64,000 nt of DNA from a bacterium. Lineage in GTDB: Bacteria; Desulfobacterota; Binatia; HRBIN30; CADEER01. Position 1 is the first letter of the stretch. The number at the start of each line of letters is the position of its first letter. The stretch lies in contig JAUIGL010000018.1 of assembly GCA_030430165.1 (NCBI GenBank), positions 17,775 to 81,774 of the forward strand, in the 5' to 3' direction. Position numbers and translations under genes: made by a program. Below, piece after piece: positions 27,755-37,387 of the stretch. Under the pieces are notes generated by a model. That model did no database searches. It was not told where the DNA came from and saw only the letters and a program-made list of their open reading frames with translations.

Positions 27755-28038
27755 AACTGATCAACGCAAAGGAGCCAAGGAGGCAAGGAGCGAAGACCCC
27801 CGTGGGAGCACCGCGCGCTGCTGCCTCAGCCCTGCAACGGCTCGACTCCCTCGAGAGGGCGGCGGCTTTGGGAATTCAGCCAGCCAAACAACACCAAAGA
27901 GCGAAGCGGGCTCAGAGTCCCAGGACTCCAGGGGTGTCTCGAGGAAATCAAGGTGTTGCGAAGCCGAGTGACTACGGTGCCGTCCTCCCAGCTAAGCCTT
28001 CGCTCCTTGCCTCCTTGGCTCCTTCGCGTTGATCAGTT
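27755..28038. repeat. 284-bp element with 41-bp inverted arms
   Basis: The left arm (27755-27795, beginning AACTGATCAACGCAAAGGAG) and the right arm (27998-28038) are inverted copies differing at one base. They enclose about 200 bases without coding capacity. A degraded single arm recurs at 58865-58901. The element fills the gap between two divergent genes and probably spread as a non-autonomous mobile unit or a REP-like sequence. Confidence 0.8.
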
Positions 28039-28127
28039 CACTGAGCTCCAATGCGGCCATCCTCTTACACCCACCGAGTTGGCTTCGTGGTTGCATTTCT
28101 CGGCGGTTGCGCCGAGCATCGGCAGCG

Positions 28128-29975
28128 ATGTCTGCGGTGGAGGTGGCGTCGGTTGCGGAGCGGGCGGGTACGGGGCCCCGGGTCGCCGTGTTTGCGATGA
28201 CGGTGGTGGCGACGGTGTGGCTGCTGCACGTCGCCGGGCTCGGTGACATCCCCTTTCACACCAAGGGGGAGCCGCGCGAAGCGGTCGCCGTGCAGGACCT
28301 GGTGCACAGCGGACGCTACGTGCTGCCGCTGCGCAACGGTTACGAGATGCCGCGCAAGCCGCCGCTCTTCTACTGGCTCGGTGGCGTCGCCGCCGGCTTC
28401 ACCGGCTCGCTCGACGAAGGGACAATCCGCCTGCCGTCGGCGCTCCAGTCGGGCTGCGCCGCCCTGCTGTTGCTGCTGGCGGTCAGCCTGCGCGGCCAGC
28501 CGACGGTCGGGTTTCTCGCTGCAATGGTGCTGCTGTCGAGCTTCGAGTGGACGAGGTCCGCAACCAGCGCCCGGATCGACATGACGTTGGCACTGGGTAC
28601 GACCGCGAGCTTCGCCGGGTTGCTGTGCCTGGCGACGCAGCGGACGCTCGGCCTGTTCTTGCTCTACGGCGGCATGATCTGGGGGACCCTGGCCAAGGGC
28701 CCGATCGGAATCGTCTTGCCGACCCTGTGCATAGGAGTGCTGACCCTGGTCGAAGCCGGCCGGCGCTGGGTCCTGATCGGAGCCGGCATTGCCGCTGGGC
28801 TCGGGGTCGCGGTTGCCGCCGGGGCACCGGACTGGTTGGTGGCAGTGCTCGGAGCGATCGCGGCGATCGGGCTCGCCGGTGCGCTCGGTCAGTCGGCGCT
28901 GCGCGAGTACGCGCCGCACCTCGGGTTTCCGATCGTCGCCGTCGCGGTTGCCGCCTGGTACGGCCTCGCCGCCAAGGCGGGTGGAAGCGAGTTCGTCGAG
29001 ACCCAGATCCTGGCGGAGAACTTCGGGCGATTCTTGGGGACGGCGAAAGTGGACGTCGGTCACGAGCACGGACCCGGGTATCTGGTGGGCGCGTGGATCG
29101 GCGGCTTCATGCCGTGGACGCTGTTCGCACCCGCCGTGGTCGTTCATCTGGCTCGCCGAGTGGCGCCGGAACAGCGCCCGCTGCGCACCCACGCGCTGGT
29201 CTGGATCGCCGTCGTCTTCGGCTTTTTCAGCTTGTCGAGCAGCAAGCGCAGCGTTTACCTGCTGCCCTTGTACCCCGCGGCCGGACTGTGCGTCGGGCTG
29301 TGGTTGAGCGCGGTGCTGCAGCGAACCGCGCCGCGCCGGCTTCTCGCTTCCGCGACCTCGACCGGAGCGGTGCTCGCCGCCGCCATTGGCGGCGCCCTGT
29401 TCGCGGTGTTCGCTCTCGAGACCGCCGGCGTGCCGCTGCTGCAGATCTTCGTCGAGCCGATCGCCGCCGCCGAGGGAGGCGCGGGCGGCGCACTCCTCAC
29501 CGCCGCCCTGTCGCTCGAGGCGCCGGCGATCGCCCTGGTGTGCGGCTTGGCGACTGCGCTCGCGCTCGCCCTGGCCTACTTCGCGTCGGCGCAACGCTGG
29601 CCGCATGCGGTGGCGGCGCTGTTCGCTCTGATCTTCTGCGTTCTTCTCCTGGTCCAGCGCAGCATCCTGCCGGCGGCAGCGGTCGCCAACAGTCGCGCTG
29701 CGGGAGCCGTCCAGATTCGCGCCGTCGCCGGTGAGCGCCCGCTCGTCACCGGCCCGCGCATCGACTACGGCTTTGCCTACTATTCGGGCGGTGCGGTGCC
29801 GGTGGTCGACCTCGCGGAGCCGCTTCCCGAGCTCGCCATCGCCGTCATACCGCTCGCCGACTGGCGCGCCCTGCCCGCCGCGACCCGGGCGGGTTACGAG
29901 CTTCTGCCCCAGCTCGCTCTGCCGAAGCAGGCAAACCAGGCGGAAATGGTCGCGATCCAGCCGCTCAGTCGTTGA
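28128..29975 (+). CDS. ArnT/PMT-like glycosyltransferase
   Basis: A 615-residue integral membrane protein of the GT-C glycosyltransferase type (dolichyl/undecaprenyl-phosphate-sugar dependent; ArnT-like). The first periplasmic loop has the family pattern KGEPREAVAVQDLVHSGRY, followed by MPRKPPLFYWLGG, and later GTLAKGPIGIVLP. About 12 membrane segments follow. It is expected to transfer a sugar from a lipid-phosphate donor to lipid A or another envelope acceptor. The ATG at 28128 is used; the longer frame upstream lies within the repeat element. Confidence 0.86.
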   Translation: MSAVEVASVAERAGTGPRVAVFAMTVVATVWLLHVAGLGDIPFHTKGEPREAVAVQDLVHSGRYVLPLRNGYEMPRKPPLFYWLGGVAAGFTGSLDEGTIRLPSALQSGCAALLLLLAVSLRGQPTVGFLAAMVLLSSFEWTRSATSARIDMTLALGTTASFAGLLCLATQRTLGLFLLYGGMIWGTLAKGPIGIVLPTLCIGVLTLVEAGRRWVLIGAGIAAGLGVAVAAGAPDWLVAVLGAIAAIGLAGALGQSALREYAPHLGFPIVAVAVAAWYGLAAKAGGSEFVETQILAENFGRFLGTAKVDVGHEHGPGYLVGAWIGGFMPWTLFAPAVVVHLARRVAPEQRPLRTHALVWIAVVFGFFSLSSSKRSVYLLPLYPAAGLCVGLWLSAVLQRTAPRRLLASATSTGAVLAAAIGGALFAVFALETAGVPLLQIFVEPIAAAEGGAGGALLTAALSLEAPAIALVCGLATALALALAYFASAQRWPHAVAALFALIFCVLLLVQRSILPAAAVANSRAAGAVQIRAVAGERPLVTGPRIDYGFAYYSGGAVPVVDLAEPLPELAIAVIPLADWRALPAATRAGYELLPQLALPKQANQAEMVAIQPLSR

Positions 29976-30234
29976 AGCTGCGCGGATCGACGCCGTAGCA
30001 GGGGTTGCGGCGCCGGCGTTTCGAGTTGCCGTCGCCGTCGAAGAGCCACTGGTTGGTGACGTTCTTGCCGAGACACAGCTCTTGCAGGCAGCGCTCCTGC
30101 GAGCCGTACCAGGCGATGCCGTTGGGATAGGCGCAGTCGAACTCGTTGCGCGGCCGGTTGATGTCGATCTGGACCTGGGCTGCGGCGGTGCCGGCGAGCA
30201 GGAACAGGGAGAGGCCGTAAAGGAGCCGATTCAT
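29965..30234 (-). CDS. Small secreted Cys-containing protein
   Basis: An 89-residue protein with a signal peptide (NRLLYGLSLFLLAGTAAA) and a mature part containing four Cys (FDCAYPNGIAWYG, ERCLQELCLG, RNPCYGVD). These are likely in two disulfides. It resembles fragments of larger secreted proteins but begins with a normal ATG and signal. Its end overlaps the end of the convergent glycosyltransferase gene by 11 bases. Function unknown. Confidence 0.65.
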   Translation of the reverse strand: MNRLLYGLSLFLLAGTAAAQVQIDINRPRNEFDCAYPNGIAWYGSQERCLQELCLGKNVTNQWLFDGDGNSKRRRRNPCYGVDPRSFND

Positions 30235-30300
30235 GACCTTGATCCTTGCTTGGTTGCCGGTGTGTCGCAAGGCCGCGCTGGTTCTGCGGCCGAGGATCGC

Positions 30301-31686
30301 TCAGCCGTGGCGAAAGACGACCATGCGCTCGATGGACATGTCCTCGATCGAGTAAGGGATGCCGCCGCGGCCGAGTCCCGAGCTGCGGTGACCGCCGAAC
30401 GGCATCCAGTCGGCGCGGAATGCGGTGTGGTCGTTGACCATGACCGCGGTTCCGTTGAGCCGGCGCGAAAGATCGAGGGCGACATCCACCTTCTGTGTGA
30501 ACACCGCCGCCTGAAAGTAGCTGTCGGGTGCGTTGGCGCGGCGCACGGCATCCTCGAGGTCGCTGTACGGATAGATGCAGACCACCGGGCCGAAGATCTC
30601 CTGGTCGCTCACCTTCGCCGAGTCGGGCGGATCGACGAGCACCGTCGGCTGGTAGACGCGGTCGCCGCGGCGCTCGCCACCGCAGGCGACTTTGGCTCCG
30701 GCCTGGCGGGCCTCTTCGACCCATTGCTCGACGCGGTCGACCTCGCGCGGCTGGATCAGCGGCCCGACCTCGGTCTCGGCATCGGCGGGATCGCCGACGG
30801 CGAGCTCGCCCACCGCCGCGACGAAGCGCTCGGTGAAGCGGTCGGCGACCGAGTCGGCGACGTAGATGCGCTGCACCGAGACGCAGACCTGACCGGCGTG
30901 GTAGTAGCCGGCTTTGATCAGCAGGGGCAGCGCGTCGTCGAGATCGGCGGTTTCGTCGACCACCACCGGCGCCACGCCGCCGTGCTCGAGCGCGCAGGTG
31001 GCGCCGGGCGGCAGCTTGGCGCGCAGACTCCAGCCGACGCGCGCCGAACCGATGAAGGTGAGAAAGGCGTTGCGGCGATCGCCGACCAACTGTTCGGCGA
31101 CGTCGTTGTCGCACAGCACCAGCTGACAGAGATCCTCGGGCAAACCCGCCTGGTGGGCGATGTCGACCAGCGTCTTGCAGGACAGCGGTGTGGTGCTGGC
31201 CGGCTTGACGAGCACCGGGCAGCCGGCGGCGATCGCGGTGACCACCTGATGGACGATCAAGTTGAAGGGATGGTTGAAGGCGCTGATCGCGATCACCACG
31301 CCGCGCGGCTCGTGGTAGGTGAACGCCGACCGATTGGCGGACGCCTTGGTCAGCCCCATCGGGATCTCCGACCCGGCCAGGCCGCGCAGGCAGGCGATTG
31401 CCGCCTTGATGCCGTCGACCGCGCGGGTCAGCTCGACTCGCGAGTCGACCAGCGGCTTGCCGCCCTCGCGCGCCGCTTGCAGCGCCAACTCTTCGTGGCG
31501 TTCGGCTACCGCCGCCGCCATCGCTTCGAGAATCTCGATTCGGCGATGCGCCGGCGGCCAGCGGTCGCGGTCTAGGTAGGCGGCGTGCGCCGCCTCCAGC
31601 ATCGCCATCGCCTGTTCGCCGTCCACCATCGGCAGCTCCGCCAGGGGGCTGCCGTCGTACGCCGCTTCGACGCGCAAAGTGCTCAT
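30301..31686 (-). CDS. Aldehyde dehydrogenase family protein
   Basis: A 461-residue NAD(P)-dependent aldehyde dehydrogenase. The catalytic Cys is C268 (GQVCVSVQR) and the general base Glu is E234 (LEHGGVAP, where His replaces the usual Leu after Glu). The cofactor loop FIGSARVGW and the C-terminal PFGGHRSSGLGRGG are present. Its ATG overlaps the stop of the preceding thiamine-diphosphate enzyme as ATGA, so the two are made together. The aldehyde oxidised is probably the product of that enzyme. Confidence 0.92.
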   Translation of the reverse strand: MSTLRVEAAYDGSPLAELPMVDGEQAMAMLEAAHAAYLDRDRWPPAHRRIEILEAMAAAVAERHEELALQAAREGGKPLVDSRVELTRAVDGIKAAIACLRGLAGSEIPMGLTKASANRSAFTYHEPRGVVIAISAFNHPFNLIVHQVVTAIAAGCPVLVKPASTTPLSCKTLVDIAHQAGLPEDLCQLVLCDNDVAEQLVGDRRNAFLTFIGSARVGWSLRAKLPPGATCALEHGGVAPVVVDETADLDDALPLLIKAGYYHAGQVCVSVQRIYVADSVADRFTERFVAAVGELAVGDPADAETEVGPLIQPREVDRVEQWVEEARQAGAKVACGGERRGDRVYQPTVLVDPPDSAKVSDQEIFGPVVCIYPYSDLEDAVRRANAPDSYFQAAVFTQKVDVALDLSRRLNGTAVMVNDHTAFRADWMPFGGHRSSGLGRGGIPYSIEDMSIERMVVFRHG

Positions 31687-33338
31687 GCCAGTCCTTTCCT
31701 CAGTCGTTCGGTTTCGCTCTGTAGTCCCTCACCGAGGGCGCGGTGGTCTTCGGAGTAATCGATCGGCATCTCGATCAGGTGGACCCCGCCGGCGGCGAAC
31801 GACTCCTCGAGGGTCTGACGCAACTCGCCCGGCTCGGTGATGCGGTGGCCGTGCGCGCCGTAGCTGGCGGCGTACTGCACGAAGTCGGGGTTGCCGAAGC
31901 GCAGGCCCCAATCCTCGAAGTCGGCCTCGGCCTGCTTCCAGCGGATCATCCCGTAGGAGTCGTCGCGCAGGACGATGACGCTGAGGTCGAGGCCGAGCCG
32001 GACCGCGGTCTCGAGCTCTTGCGAGTTCATCATGAATCCGCCGTCGCCGCAGATCGCGACCACCGGTCGATCGGGATGCACGAGCTTGGCGGCGATCGCC
32101 ACCGGCAACCCGGCGCCCATGGTGGCGAGCGCGTTGTCGAGGAGGATGGTGTTGGGGGCGTGGCCGACGTAGTTGCGGGCGAACCAGATCTTGTACATGC
32201 CGTTGTCGAGCGAGAGGATGCCCTCGCTCGGCACTGCGTCGCGGACCTCGGCGACGACAGCCTGCGGCAGCGGCGGGAAGCGGCCGTCGCCGCGATCGCC
32301 GAAGACCTTCTCATCGACCGTCTGCTTGATCTCGGCAAAGGCGCGGAAGTCCCAATGCTCGGAGGGCTCGATCATCTCCGCCAGCGACTCGGCGTTGGCG
32401 GCGGTGCAGCCGATCACCTCGTGCTGCGGAAAGTACACGTCGTCCATCTCCGCCGGGTAGTAGCTGACGTGGATCACCTGCCTGCCCCCGGGCCGCATGA
32501 AGAACGGCGGCTTCTCGCTGAGGTCGTGGCCGAAGTTGACGATGAGGTCGGCCTCGTCGATAGCGATGTGGACGTAGTCGTTGGCCGACAGCGCGGTCGT
32601 CCCGAGAAAACGCTCGTGGCACTCGTCGACGGCGCCCTTCCCCATCTGCGTCGAGACGAAGTAGAGCCCGGTCTTCTCGATCAGAGTCTCGAGCGCCGAT
32701 TGGGTGCGCTGGCGATTGGCGCCGGCGGCGATGCAGAGCAGCGGTCGCTTTGCCTGCATCACCATCTCGGCGGCGCGGCGCAGCGCGGTCTGGCTGGCGC
32801 CGGGAGGGATCGGCGTGGTGACGGCGAACGGTTCGCGATCGGTAGTCTCGGCGGCGACGTCCTCGGGCAGCTCGAGGTGAACCGGGCCCGGCTTTTCGTC
32901 GACTGCGAGGCGGAACGCGTCGCGCACCAGATACGGAATCCGGTTGGCGTCGACGATCTGTTTCGACATGTGCGTCACCGGCTCCATCATGCGAACGATG
33001 TCGACGATCTGGAAGCGGCCCTGCTTGCTCTTCTTGATCGGCTTCTGTCCGGTGATGAACAGCACCGGCAGCCCGGCGAGCAGCGCATACGCCGCCGAGG
33101 TGAAGAAGTTGGTGGCGCCGGGACCGAGCGTCGACATGCAGACGCCGACCTCGCCGGTGAGGCGGCCGACCGTCGCCGCCATGAAGCCGGCCGCCTGCTC
33201 GTGTCGGGTGACGATCAGGCGGATCTTCGAGTCGCGCAGAGATTCGAGCAAGTCGAGATTCTCCTCACCCGGGATTCCGAAGATATACTCGACGCCCTCG
33301 TTCTCGAGCGCCCGTACCAAGAGGTCACTGGCCTTCAC
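31683..33338 (-). CDS. Acetolactate synthase-like thiamine-diphosphate enzyme
   Basis: A 551-residue enzyme with the three-domain ThDP fold. The activating Glu is E47 (RHEQAAGFMA). The central domain has MGKGAVDECHERFLGT. The ThDP-binding GDGGFMMNSQELETA is followed by LRDDSYGMIRWKQ instead of the NN pair of biosynthetic AHAS, a pattern nearer catabolic AlsS-type or other carboligases. No small regulatory subunit gene is adjacent. Coupling to an aldehyde dehydrogenase suggests a 2-oxoacid decarboxylase or carboligase role rather than branched-chain amino acid synthesis. Confidence 0.88.
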   Translation of the reverse strand: MKASDLLVRALENEGVEYIFGIPGEENLDLLESLRDSKIRLIVTRHEQAAGFMAATVGRLTGEVGVCMSTLGPGATNFFTSAAYALLAGLPVLFITGQKPIKKSKQGRFQIVDIVRMMEPVTHMSKQIVDANRIPYLVRDAFRLAVDEKPGPVHLELPEDVAAETTDREPFAVTTPIPPGASQTALRRAAEMVMQAKRPLLCIAAGANRQRTQSALETLIEKTGLYFVSTQMGKGAVDECHERFLGTTALSANDYVHIAIDEADLIVNFGHDLSEKPPFFMRPGGRQVIHVSYYPAEMDDVYFPQHEVIGCTAANAESLAEMIEPSEHWDFRAFAEIKQTVDEKVFGDRGDGRFPPLPQAVVAEVRDAVPSEGILSLDNGMYKIWFARNYVGHAPNTILLDNALATMGAGLPVAIAAKLVHPDRPVVAICGDGGFMMNSQELETAVRLGLDLSVIVLRDDSYGMIRWKQAEADFEDWGLRFGNPDFVQYAASYGAHGHRITEPGELRQTLEESFAAGGVHLIEMPIDYSEDHRALGEGLQSETERLRKGLA

Positions 33339-33495
33339 GGCGACTCCTTTCCGTAACCACAGACGACGCGCGGCGTTCGCGCTTCCCCTTCATACTGCTG
33401 TGGTGTGCCGATGTTACAACCCCGCGAGCGCCGCTGCGGTTTCCCGCCCCGCCAAATTGACAGCCGACCCAGCCTCGCCTACGCTTCGCGACATC

Positions 33496-33885
<390 letters not shown>

Positions 33886-34002
33886 GAACAGACAGATCTC
33901 GAACAGATCTCACACGGGACGTTGCTGGTTCGTTAGTTTGTGCAGCGCGACTGCGTCCGGGCAGCCGGTTGTCCCGCAATACGCATATCTCCCCAAGACG
34001 GA

Positions 34003-34365
34003 TTATCTCGCAAGCGGCACCAGCTTCGATCTCCGAAGCTTGCGATCTCTCGTCACCAGGGGAACACGATGAACCACGCTCGTCGCAGCGATCAGTTCGT
34101 CAGCGGGATCACTGCGAAAGTCGAGGTCGCAGCTCGCCGCACAGACGTCGAGGGTAATGGGCCACGTGTGTATCGATGCCAGCGCCCGCCTCACCTCGGC
34201 AGTGTCGGTGTCGAGCTCGATGCGGCCGAGCTGCGCCAGCTTGGAGATTTCCCACAAGACGATCGCGGAGATGCTCCAGGAGTCTGCTCGAAGTAGCTTA
34301 TCCTCCGCCGGCTTGAGCTCGTCCGCCAGCGCATACAAGAGGACGTGCGTGTCAAGATTCAGCAT
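34003..34365 (-). CDS. vapC: VapC-like PIN-domain toxin
   Basis: A 120-residue PIN-domain ribonuclease toxin. Acidic active-site residues are D5 (NLDTHVLLYAL), E39 (LWEISKLAQ) and Asp in DPADELIAATS near residue 85-95. VapC toxins cleave tRNA or rRNA until bound by antitoxin. It overlaps the antitoxin gene upstream by 14 bases, a typical arrangement, and lies inside the tRNA-Gly-bounded segment. Confidence 0.92.
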   Translation of the reverse strand: MLNLDTHVLLYALADELKPAEDKLLRADSWSISAIVLWEISKLAQLGRIELDTDTAEVRRALASIHTWPITLDVCAASCDLDFRSDPADELIAATSVVHRVPLVTRDRKLRRSKLVPLAR

Positions 34366-34570
34366 CCCAGCTCAGCCCAGTACTCGCGATGTCCCCTTCG
34401 ATTCGTATTCGTCCTCGTAGCTTTCCGATCATCGCAGATGACTCGGCTTCAATCGGAATTAACTTCGCGACCGGTTTGCCGTGTTTGGTGATGATGATGC
34501 CGTCGGAATCGACCTTGTCGAGAACCGCCAGGCACTGCTCTTTGAACTTCGCCGCTGCTATCGTCTTCAT
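34352..34570 (-). CDS. Phd/YefM-family antitoxin
   Basis: A 72-residue antitoxin. The N-terminal DNA-binding fold (MKTIAAAKFKEQCLAVLDKV, then GIIITKHGKPVAKLIPIE) is typical of Phd/YefM. The C-terminal tail (GKLRGRIRIEGDIAS TGLSWDAES) should wrap the toxin. As in other modules it is expected to repress its own operon. Promoter sequence lies in the low-GC stretch upstream (34571-34620). Confidence 0.92.
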   Translation of the reverse strand: MKTIAAAKFKEQCLAVLDKVDSDGIIITKHGKPVAKLIPIEAESSAMIGKLRGRIRIEGDIASTGLSWDAES

Positions 34571-34757
34571 CCCGCAAGACTAGAACAGGTCAGAAAATAT
34601 GTCCACTTTTAGGTGGGCAATAAACCGGGAACCGTTCCCGGTTTTTCGGGCCGATCCGGGACATCTCGGGACAATCTGGGATACGCCAGGATCTCGCAAA
34701 ACCTTGAGATCACGGGCTTTCCCCACGTTTCCCAGCAGTTGGCGTTGTCCGCCGTTT
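34571..34757. other. Non-coding interval upstream of the toxin-antitoxin pair
   Basis: This stretch has lower GC than the surroundings. It contains GGGAACCGTTCCCGG-like and repeated GGGACA words, and ends where the second tRNA 3' copy begins. No gene is seen. It should hold the antitoxin promoter. Confidence 0.5.
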
Positions 34758-35204
34758 CAGCTTCCCAAGCTGGACGTCGCCGGTTCGACCCCGGTCGCCC
34801 GCTCTCTTCGCCAAGCGCTATAGCGCTTGGCGAAATTCCAGATTCCAGAGGCAGATTCCAAGGGGTTTGGAGTCCGGAATCGGTCTAGTCCTCCGAAGCA
34901 TTGGCGAAGGAGGACTAGACCGATTCCCCTTTGCCACTGCCTATGCCCCTGCCCGTGCCTTCGCGATAGGCCGGGCCGGGGCGGCCGTTGCGCCCCTCCT
35001 CGATCGTGCCCCGGCAGGCACAGGCAGAGGCGAGGTACAGGCAGAGGCGAGGCACAGGCAGAGGATGGTGGCGCTGCTATGCAGCGCATCGTCCATAGGA
35101 CGCTGATTTGGGCCGGGAAATCGCCCTCCTAAGCCGCGCTCGGCCCCAATCCGCCCGCCTTTTACTCGCGATCCCGGGCCATTACGCTGGTGTAACCAGA
35201 TCTC
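34758..35204 (+). repeat. Direct repeat copy 2, beginning with a truncated tRNA-Gly
   Basis: The first 46 bases (34758-34803) are exactly the 3' part of tRNA-Gly from the anticodon stem to the discriminator. The upstream half of the tRNA is missing, so this is not a working gene. The copy continues with the same order of palindromes as copy 1, with an 80-base insertion that contains a 17-bp tandem repeat (CAGGCAGAGGCGAGGTA type, about 35028-35066). Confidence 0.9.
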
Positions 35205-35276
35205 CGAGGGATCCATTACGCTGGTGTAACCAGATCTCCGAGGACAGATCTCCGAGGAGGCAGATCTCCGAGGAGG
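35205..35276. repeat. Short tandem repeats after direct repeat copy 2
   Basis: CCATTACGCTGGTGTAACCAGATCT occurs a second time. It is followed by three tandem units of CAGATCTCCGAGGAGG (35231-35276, the first missing two bases). Similar CAGATCTCGAA units follow copy 1. The rest of the gap to 35407 shows no gene. Confidence 0.75.
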
Positions 35277-35407
35277 CATCGGTCGGACTCGGCGCCGTCA
35301 TCGACGGCTTCCGGCCCGGCGTCGTGTCTCGCGCGTAGACGGACTTTCCGGTTAACCCAGGCTCAGAACGATGGCCCAGGGACAAACTGAGGCTTGTCGC
35401 CGAGTCT

Positions 35408-36337
35408 CTACTCGCTTCGCCAGGTGATGAAGAGATGGCTCCAGTCCGGAGTTGCCACGAGCTGTGTGATATCGGAAGGAGGCCCGGCCAAGTTGAAGCC
35501 GACAAGCAGCGTAGTGTTGGCGGCCACCGGCAATGTGCCGTGGCTCTGGATGGTCTCGACGTCACTTGTCGAGGGGATGACCCAGCGAACAACCGGGCCG
35601 GTAGGCGGGTCCGTGAGCACAGACAGCTGAACTTCTTGAGTGGAAGCGAATGCAACGACCGCCTGCCCGTAGTCCCACGTGATCGTTCCGGCCTCCTTGA
35701 TCAGGACGCCGAACGTGCCGGTGGTGACCACTTCAAACACGTCGGCGGCGCTGTTCGAGAACTGGGAAAACTCCACGTACCCCTGGTTGTGCAACACCAG
35801 ATCGGCCGCCGACGTCGCATCGATCGTGCCGCGGAAGTACTCGACGCGCTGCGCCGACCCTCCTCCGCCACCGGCAAGCGGCGCGACTGGCTGGCATGCG
35901 CCGAGGTCGGTGTCGGTCTTTTTGAGAGCGGTATCGATCGGGCAATCGGTGCCGACGTCACAGGCTACGGACACGTAGAGCGCGTCTCCGGTGACGCCCG
36001 ACAGGTCGACGTCGTCGAACACGTAGAGCAGCTTCGTCGGTTTTTTGGTCCCGTTGCTGTAGACGCCCCCGTCGTAGCCGGCTCGGCTCTTGGCCTCCTC
36101 GCGCAGGAGGAAATCCTGAGCCAGGCTCTGCGCGGTCTCCTCCTGGACCAGGCTCGTGCACCCGTCGTCCTCGTAGAGACCGACGGTGACGGTGCTGCTG
36201 GCCTGCTCGTAGCGCTTCAGGTTCTTCTTGAAGTGCTTGCCGTCGACCCAGAACGAAGCGGCGATGTCGGCTGCCCAAGCCGGCGACCCAACCGCGAGGG
36301 ACAGAGCGATGATGGCTGCAAAGCTGCGTCGTATCAT
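35408..36337 (-). CDS. Secreted protein of unknown function
   Basis: A 309-residue exported protein with a clear signal peptide (FAAIIALSLAVGSPAWA). The mature part has several paired Cys (DDGCTSLV, VACDVGTDCP, GACQPVAP). A Gly-rich linker (AGGGGGSAQRVEYF) near residue 155 separates two domains, and the C-terminal half is beta-rich. No known domain is recognisable to me. It stands alone between the tRNA-Gly repeat region and the DUF4437-like gene. Confidence 0.72.
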   Translation of the reverse strand: MIRRSFAAIIALSLAVGSPAWAADIAASFWVDGKHFKKNLKRYEQASSTVTVGLYEDDGCTSLVQEETAQSLAQDFLLREEAKSRAGYDGGVYSNGTKKPTKLLYVFDDVDLSGVTGDALYVSVACDVGTDCPIDTALKKTDTDLGACQPVAPLAGGGGGSAQRVEYFRGTIDATSAADLVLHNQGYVEFSQFSNSAADVFEVVTTGTFGVLIKEAGTITWDYGQAVVAFASTQEVQLSVLTDPPTGPVVRWVIPSTSDVETIQSHGTLPVAANTTLLVGFNLAGPPSDITQLVATPDWSHLFITWRSE

Positions 36338-36402
36338 GTTCCCCCCTTAGTCAGGCCTGCATGATCCGTGCTTTCCACATCTGCGCTACCTCCGGGACCT
36401 AG

Positions 36403-37359
36403 TCAGCTTTTGCTGCCGTCGTCAACGAATATTTCTCGCGGTGCCGTAGATGAGGAACGCTCATGCGGAGACGCCGCGACCGCGAGATTGCCCTGGGCGC
36501 GGACGTAGAGAACACAGGTTTTCTCCCCTTGGCACGTCACCGGGTGCTCGGAGTCTCCGCTGGCGCTGAAATAACTGCCTGGCTCCAGCGCGGTTGGGGA
36601 TACCGCACTGGCGCCTCGGTACTGGAGTCGGCCTTCGACCAGGATGGCGCGCAAGCTCGAGCCGCGAAGGGTCAGCGTCCCCGCGAACCCCGCGGGCACC
36701 TGGAGGAGCGTCCCGTGCAACTGACCGGGACGGCGCTCGCCCCAGAGAAATGCTGCCGAAGGATCGGCGGAGGAGTCGGAGGCGCGCGGAAGGTCGACCC
36801 ATTCGAGCTGCTCTGCGCCCACCCACGCGAGGTTCGACTGGTGTATGTTGACCGGTCTTTCTCCACGGTCGAACGCCTGGTCGGGGGGCAGGACCAGGTA
36901 GGGGCCCTGTTCGATCTCGACATAGACCAGGTTGGTCTCGCCGCGGGCCGCGGTGATGTGCGCCTCGCCCGCGGGCTGTGTCCAGAACGACCGCGCCGGC
37001 ATCCACATCTCGGCGGCGGTGGGATCGTCGTTGTGAACGCGACCGCTGATGACCACGCCGCGGTAGCTGACGTTGTGGACGTGGGGCGGCGAGGAGAATC
37101 CGTCGGCGAACTTGACGAGGAAGCCCGAAGGGCCGGTGCCGGTGCGATCACCCCACAGCGCGCCGGCCTGCGGGCCTTTGCTGCCGCGAGCTGGGTTGAG
37201 CGGCGACCACTCGACCTCGGACACGAGAACGACCTGCGACGAAAGCTCGGCTCGTTCCACGGAGTGGTTCGCGTCGGCCGCGGAATGCAGCCCGACCAGG
37301 GTAGCCGCAACCAGCGCGATTGCGTCGCGGAGGATTTCTCTGGTGTCCATCATCCCCAT
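36403..37359 (-). CDS. Exported DUF4437-like bicupin protein
   Basis: A 318-residue protein with a short N-terminal hydrophobic signal ([21 protein letters not shown]) followed by two cupin-like halves. The first has [23 protein letters not shown] and the second has [21 protein letters not shown]. Only the first half keeps the His residues for metal binding. This two-halves layout matches DUF4437. A start at 37350 is also possible. The role is unknown. It follows the SDR gene in the same direction with a 28-base gap. Confidence 0.75.
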   Translation of the reverse strand: MGMMDTREILRDAIALVAATLVGLHSAADANHSVERAELSSQVVLVSEVEWSPLNPARGSKGPQAGALWGDRTGTGPSGFLVKFADGFSSPPHVHNVSYRGVVISGRVHNDDPTAAEMWMPARSFWTQPAGEAHITAARGETNLVYVEIEQGPYLVLPPDQAFDRGERPVNIHQSNLAWVGAEQLEWVDLPRASDSSADPSAAFLWGERRPGQLHGTLLQVPAGFAGTLTLRGSSLRAILVEGRLQYRGASAVSPTALEPGSYFSASGDSEHPVTCQGEKTCVLYVRAQGNLAVAASPHERSSSTAPREIFVDDGSKS

Positions 37360-37387
37360 GTTTCGAGCGCCAGCTCTCGGCCGGCAA

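Noticed and set aside
34758..34803. Second tRNA-Gly gene
   Set aside because: Only the 3' 46 bases are present; acceptor 5' strand and D arm are missing, so it is a partial copy, not a tRNA.
35205..35276. CRISPR array in the CAGATCTCCGAGGAGG repeats
   Set aside because: The units are contiguous with no spacers and there are no cas genes nearby.
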